This document shows, one piece after another, positions 5,249 through 6,350 of a stretch of 6,350 nt of DNA (positions within the stretch are counted from its first letter, which is position 1; each line of letters opens with the position of its first letter). The DNA is from Moraxellaceae bacterium UBA2032 (lineage in GTDB: Bacteria; Pseudomonadota; Gammaproteobacteria; Pseudomonadales; Moraxellaceae). Position numbers and translations under genes: made by a program. The DNA lies in the NCBI GenBank assembly GCA_002333125.1, contig DDBM01000009.1, forward strand, positions 6,281 to 12,630. The letters run 5' to 3'. The notes below the pieces were generated by a model that saw nothing but the letters and a program-made list of their open reading frames with translations, was not told where the DNA came from and did not search any database.

Positions 5249-5277
5249 ATATTAACGACATGCATTAATAACGTCAA
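5249..5277 (-). promoter_or_regulatory. higBA sigma70 promoter
   Basis: On the - strand, TTGACG (5272-5277) as -35 and TAATAT (5249-5254) as -10 are separated by exactly 17 nt. Each hexamer differs from consensus by one base. The -10 ends only 6 nt before the higB ATG at 5242, which places the expected start of transcription at or within a base or two of the ATG. Confidence 0.8.
5251..5269. promoter_or_regulatory. Candidate HigA operator within the higBA promoter
   Basis: ATTAA (5251-5255) and TTAAT (5265-5269) form an inverted repeat with a 9-nt centre containing ATGCA. It overlaps the -10 element and fills most of the spacer, the expected place for autorepression by HigA or the HigBA complex. 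The arms are only 5 bp and AT-rich, so chance is possible. Confidence 0.4.
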
Positions 5278-5290
5278 GCAACAATACCTT

Positions 5291-5325
5291 AGCAAAAATA
5301 AAAAAGGGAGCTTTTTAGCTCCCTT
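5291..5325 (-). terminator. Rho-independent terminator of the acyl-CoA dehydrogenase gene
   Basis: AAGGGAGCT (5304-5312) pairs perfectly with AGCTCCCTT (5317-5325) around a 4-nt loop, a 9-bp stem. On the - strand it is followed by a T-rich run, TTTTTTATTTTTGC (5305 down to about 5292). It lies 20 nt beyond the stop codon at 5346 and insulates higBA from the leftward dehydrogenase transcript. The + strand tail (TTCTTCTT) is a much weaker T-run. Confidence 0.9.
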
Positions 5326-5345
5326 CTTCTTATCACATCAAGTCA

Positions 5346-6350
5346 TTAGTTAAACACAAAATGCTCTTTGTCTAACTGCATCAATGACTTAGAAGGAGAC
5401 AACATACTACCTGCATGAGCAGAAGCACGCGGCAATAAACGCTCAAAATAAAACTCAGCGGTTTGAATTTTAGCTTGATAAAACTCAGGCTGTTCTGCAC
5501 CACCAGTTTCTAACTTTTCATGAGCAACCGAAGCCTGTAACGCCCAAAAGTAAGCCATCGTCACATAACCTGAATACATCAAAAAGTCATTACAGGCCGC
5601 ACTTACCATATCGCGGTCTTTACGAGCTGACAACATTAAACGTGTGGTGAGATAATTCCATTGAGCGCAAACCTTAGTTAAGTCCCATACATAACGACGC
5701 ATATGTTTGTTACGTGCATGACGACCACAAAACTTAAGGATTTCGGCGGTAAAATCACGCACCGCTTTGCCACGGCTTTGCAATAATACTTTACGACCTA
5801 ACAAGTCTAAAGCCTGAATACCTGTAGTGCCTTCGTATAGTGTAGCAATACGCGCATCACGGGCAATTTGCTCCATGCCGTGTTCTTTAATGTAGCCATG
5901 ACCACCAAACACTTGCATACCAATGTTAGCTGCCTCTAAACCTAACTCGGTTAAGAATCCTTTTAAAATTGGTGTAAAGAAGCCTAATTTATCGTCCCAA
6001 TGTTCGTATTTGGCTTTATCGTTTTCAATGATGCCGTTAGTCATGTGGTCGGCATATTGACCCGCAAAATAAATCATCGCACGACCACCTTCGGCAATCG
6101 CTTTTTGCGTCAACAACATACGACGCACGTCAGCATGATGAATCAAGGCATCAGCCACTTGCTCTGGGTCTTTTTTGCCCGACAAAGCACGCATTGAGCG
6201 ACGCTCTTTGGCATACGCCAACGCCCCTTGATACGACAACTCCGCATGAGCCACACCCTGAATGGCAGTACCAATACGCGCAGTGTTCATAAAGGTAAAC
6301 ATGGCTTCTAAGCCTTTGTTTGGCTCACCAATCAAATAACCAATGGCATT
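5346..6350 (-). CDS. Acyl-CoA dehydrogenase, large DmdC/FadE-like type (C-terminal 334 residues, runs off the window)
   Basis: This is the 3' part of an FAD-dependent acyl-CoA dehydrogenase, which would introduce the alpha,beta double bond in fatty or other acyl-CoA oxidation. The frame stays open to the window edge and begins NAIGYLIGEPNKGLEAM, the conserved middle of the family, so roughly 270 N-terminal residues are missing if the usual total of about 600 applies. In fragment numbering, TFMNTARIGTAIQGVAHAEL (about 19-38) begins the C-terminal helical domain. FGGHGY is at 148-153, and LYEGTTGIQALDLLGRK carries the likely catalytic base Glu173, in the position of the short-chain and DmdC-type glutamate. 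About 200-330 match the extra C-terminal domain of the large subfamily (DFLMYSGYVTMAYFWALQA, FYFERLLPRASAHAGSML). Relatives include 3-methylmercaptopropionyl-CoA dehydrogenase, but the substrate cannot be assigned from this fragment. It ends in its own terminator. Confidence 0.93.
   Translation of the reverse strand, partial: NAIGYLIGEPNKGLEAMFTFMNTARIGTAIQGVAHAELSYQGALAYAKERRSMRALSGKKDPEQVADALIHHADVRRMLLTQKAIAEGGRAMIYFAGQYADHMTNGIIENDKAKYEHWDDKLGFFTPILKGFLTELGLEAANIGMQVFGGHGYIKEHGMEQIARDARIATLYEGTTGIQALDLLGRKVLLQSRGKAVRDFTAEILKFCGRHARNKHMRRYVWDLTKVCAQWNYLTTRLMLSARKDRDMVSAACNDFLMYSGYVTMAYFWALQASVAHEKLETGGAEQPEFYQAKIQTAEFYFERLLPRASAHAGSMLSPSKSLMQLDKEHFVFN

Noticed and set aside
6000..6197. A 65-residue open frame on the + strand
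   Set aside because: It lies antisense inside the conserved acyl-CoA dehydrogenase frame, and its translation resembles no family.
6333..6335. TTG at 6333-6335 as the start of the acyl-CoA dehydrogenase
   Set aside because: The frame and the conserved sequence (NAIGY) continue to the window edge, so the gene is truncated by the window, not started there.

Overview
The window reads as chromosomal DNA of a low-GC gammaproteobacterium. The protein sequences suggest the Moraxellaceae (Acinetobacter, Psychrobacter and relatives), but that placement is an impression from sequence style and AT-rich codon use, not a database result.

Left part (1-3115, + strand): a tightly coupled MacAB-type tripartite efflux operon. 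The last 12 codons of an upstream gene end in an ATGA overlap with a MacA-like periplasmic adaptor. Next come a separate ABC ATPase (1-nt overlap) and a separate four-helix MacB-like permease (7-nt overlap, with its Shine-Dalgarno inside the ATPase gene). In E. coli MacB the last two are one polypeptide; here they are split. The three proteins should form an ATP-driven pump across the envelope, together with an outer-membrane TolC-type channel not identifiable in this window.

Middle part (3116-4353, + strand): a 69-nt spacer with a strong hairpin, then the ribosome-assembly GTPase gene ysxC/engB. A terminator-like hairpin follows, and then a 135-residue protein of unknown function.

Repeat-rich convergence zone (4354-4578): no gene. 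It holds several short palindromes of at least two families, including two diverged inverted copies of one element. The copy nearest higA probably also terminates the leftward transcript.

Right part (4579-6350, - strand): a type II higBA toxin-antitoxin pair, toxin first, with a near-consensus sigma70 promoter so close to the toxin ATG that the transcript is predicted to be leaderless. A clear rho-independent terminator separates it from the 3' part of a large acyl-CoA dehydrogenase gene (DmdC/FadE-like, with the extra C-terminal domain) that runs off the right edge.

Most of the window is ordinary core and accessory sequence. The parts worth a second look are the architecture of the higBA control region, the intergenic palindrome cluster and the uncharacterised 135-residue protein. 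I found no clear evidence of a wholly new system.
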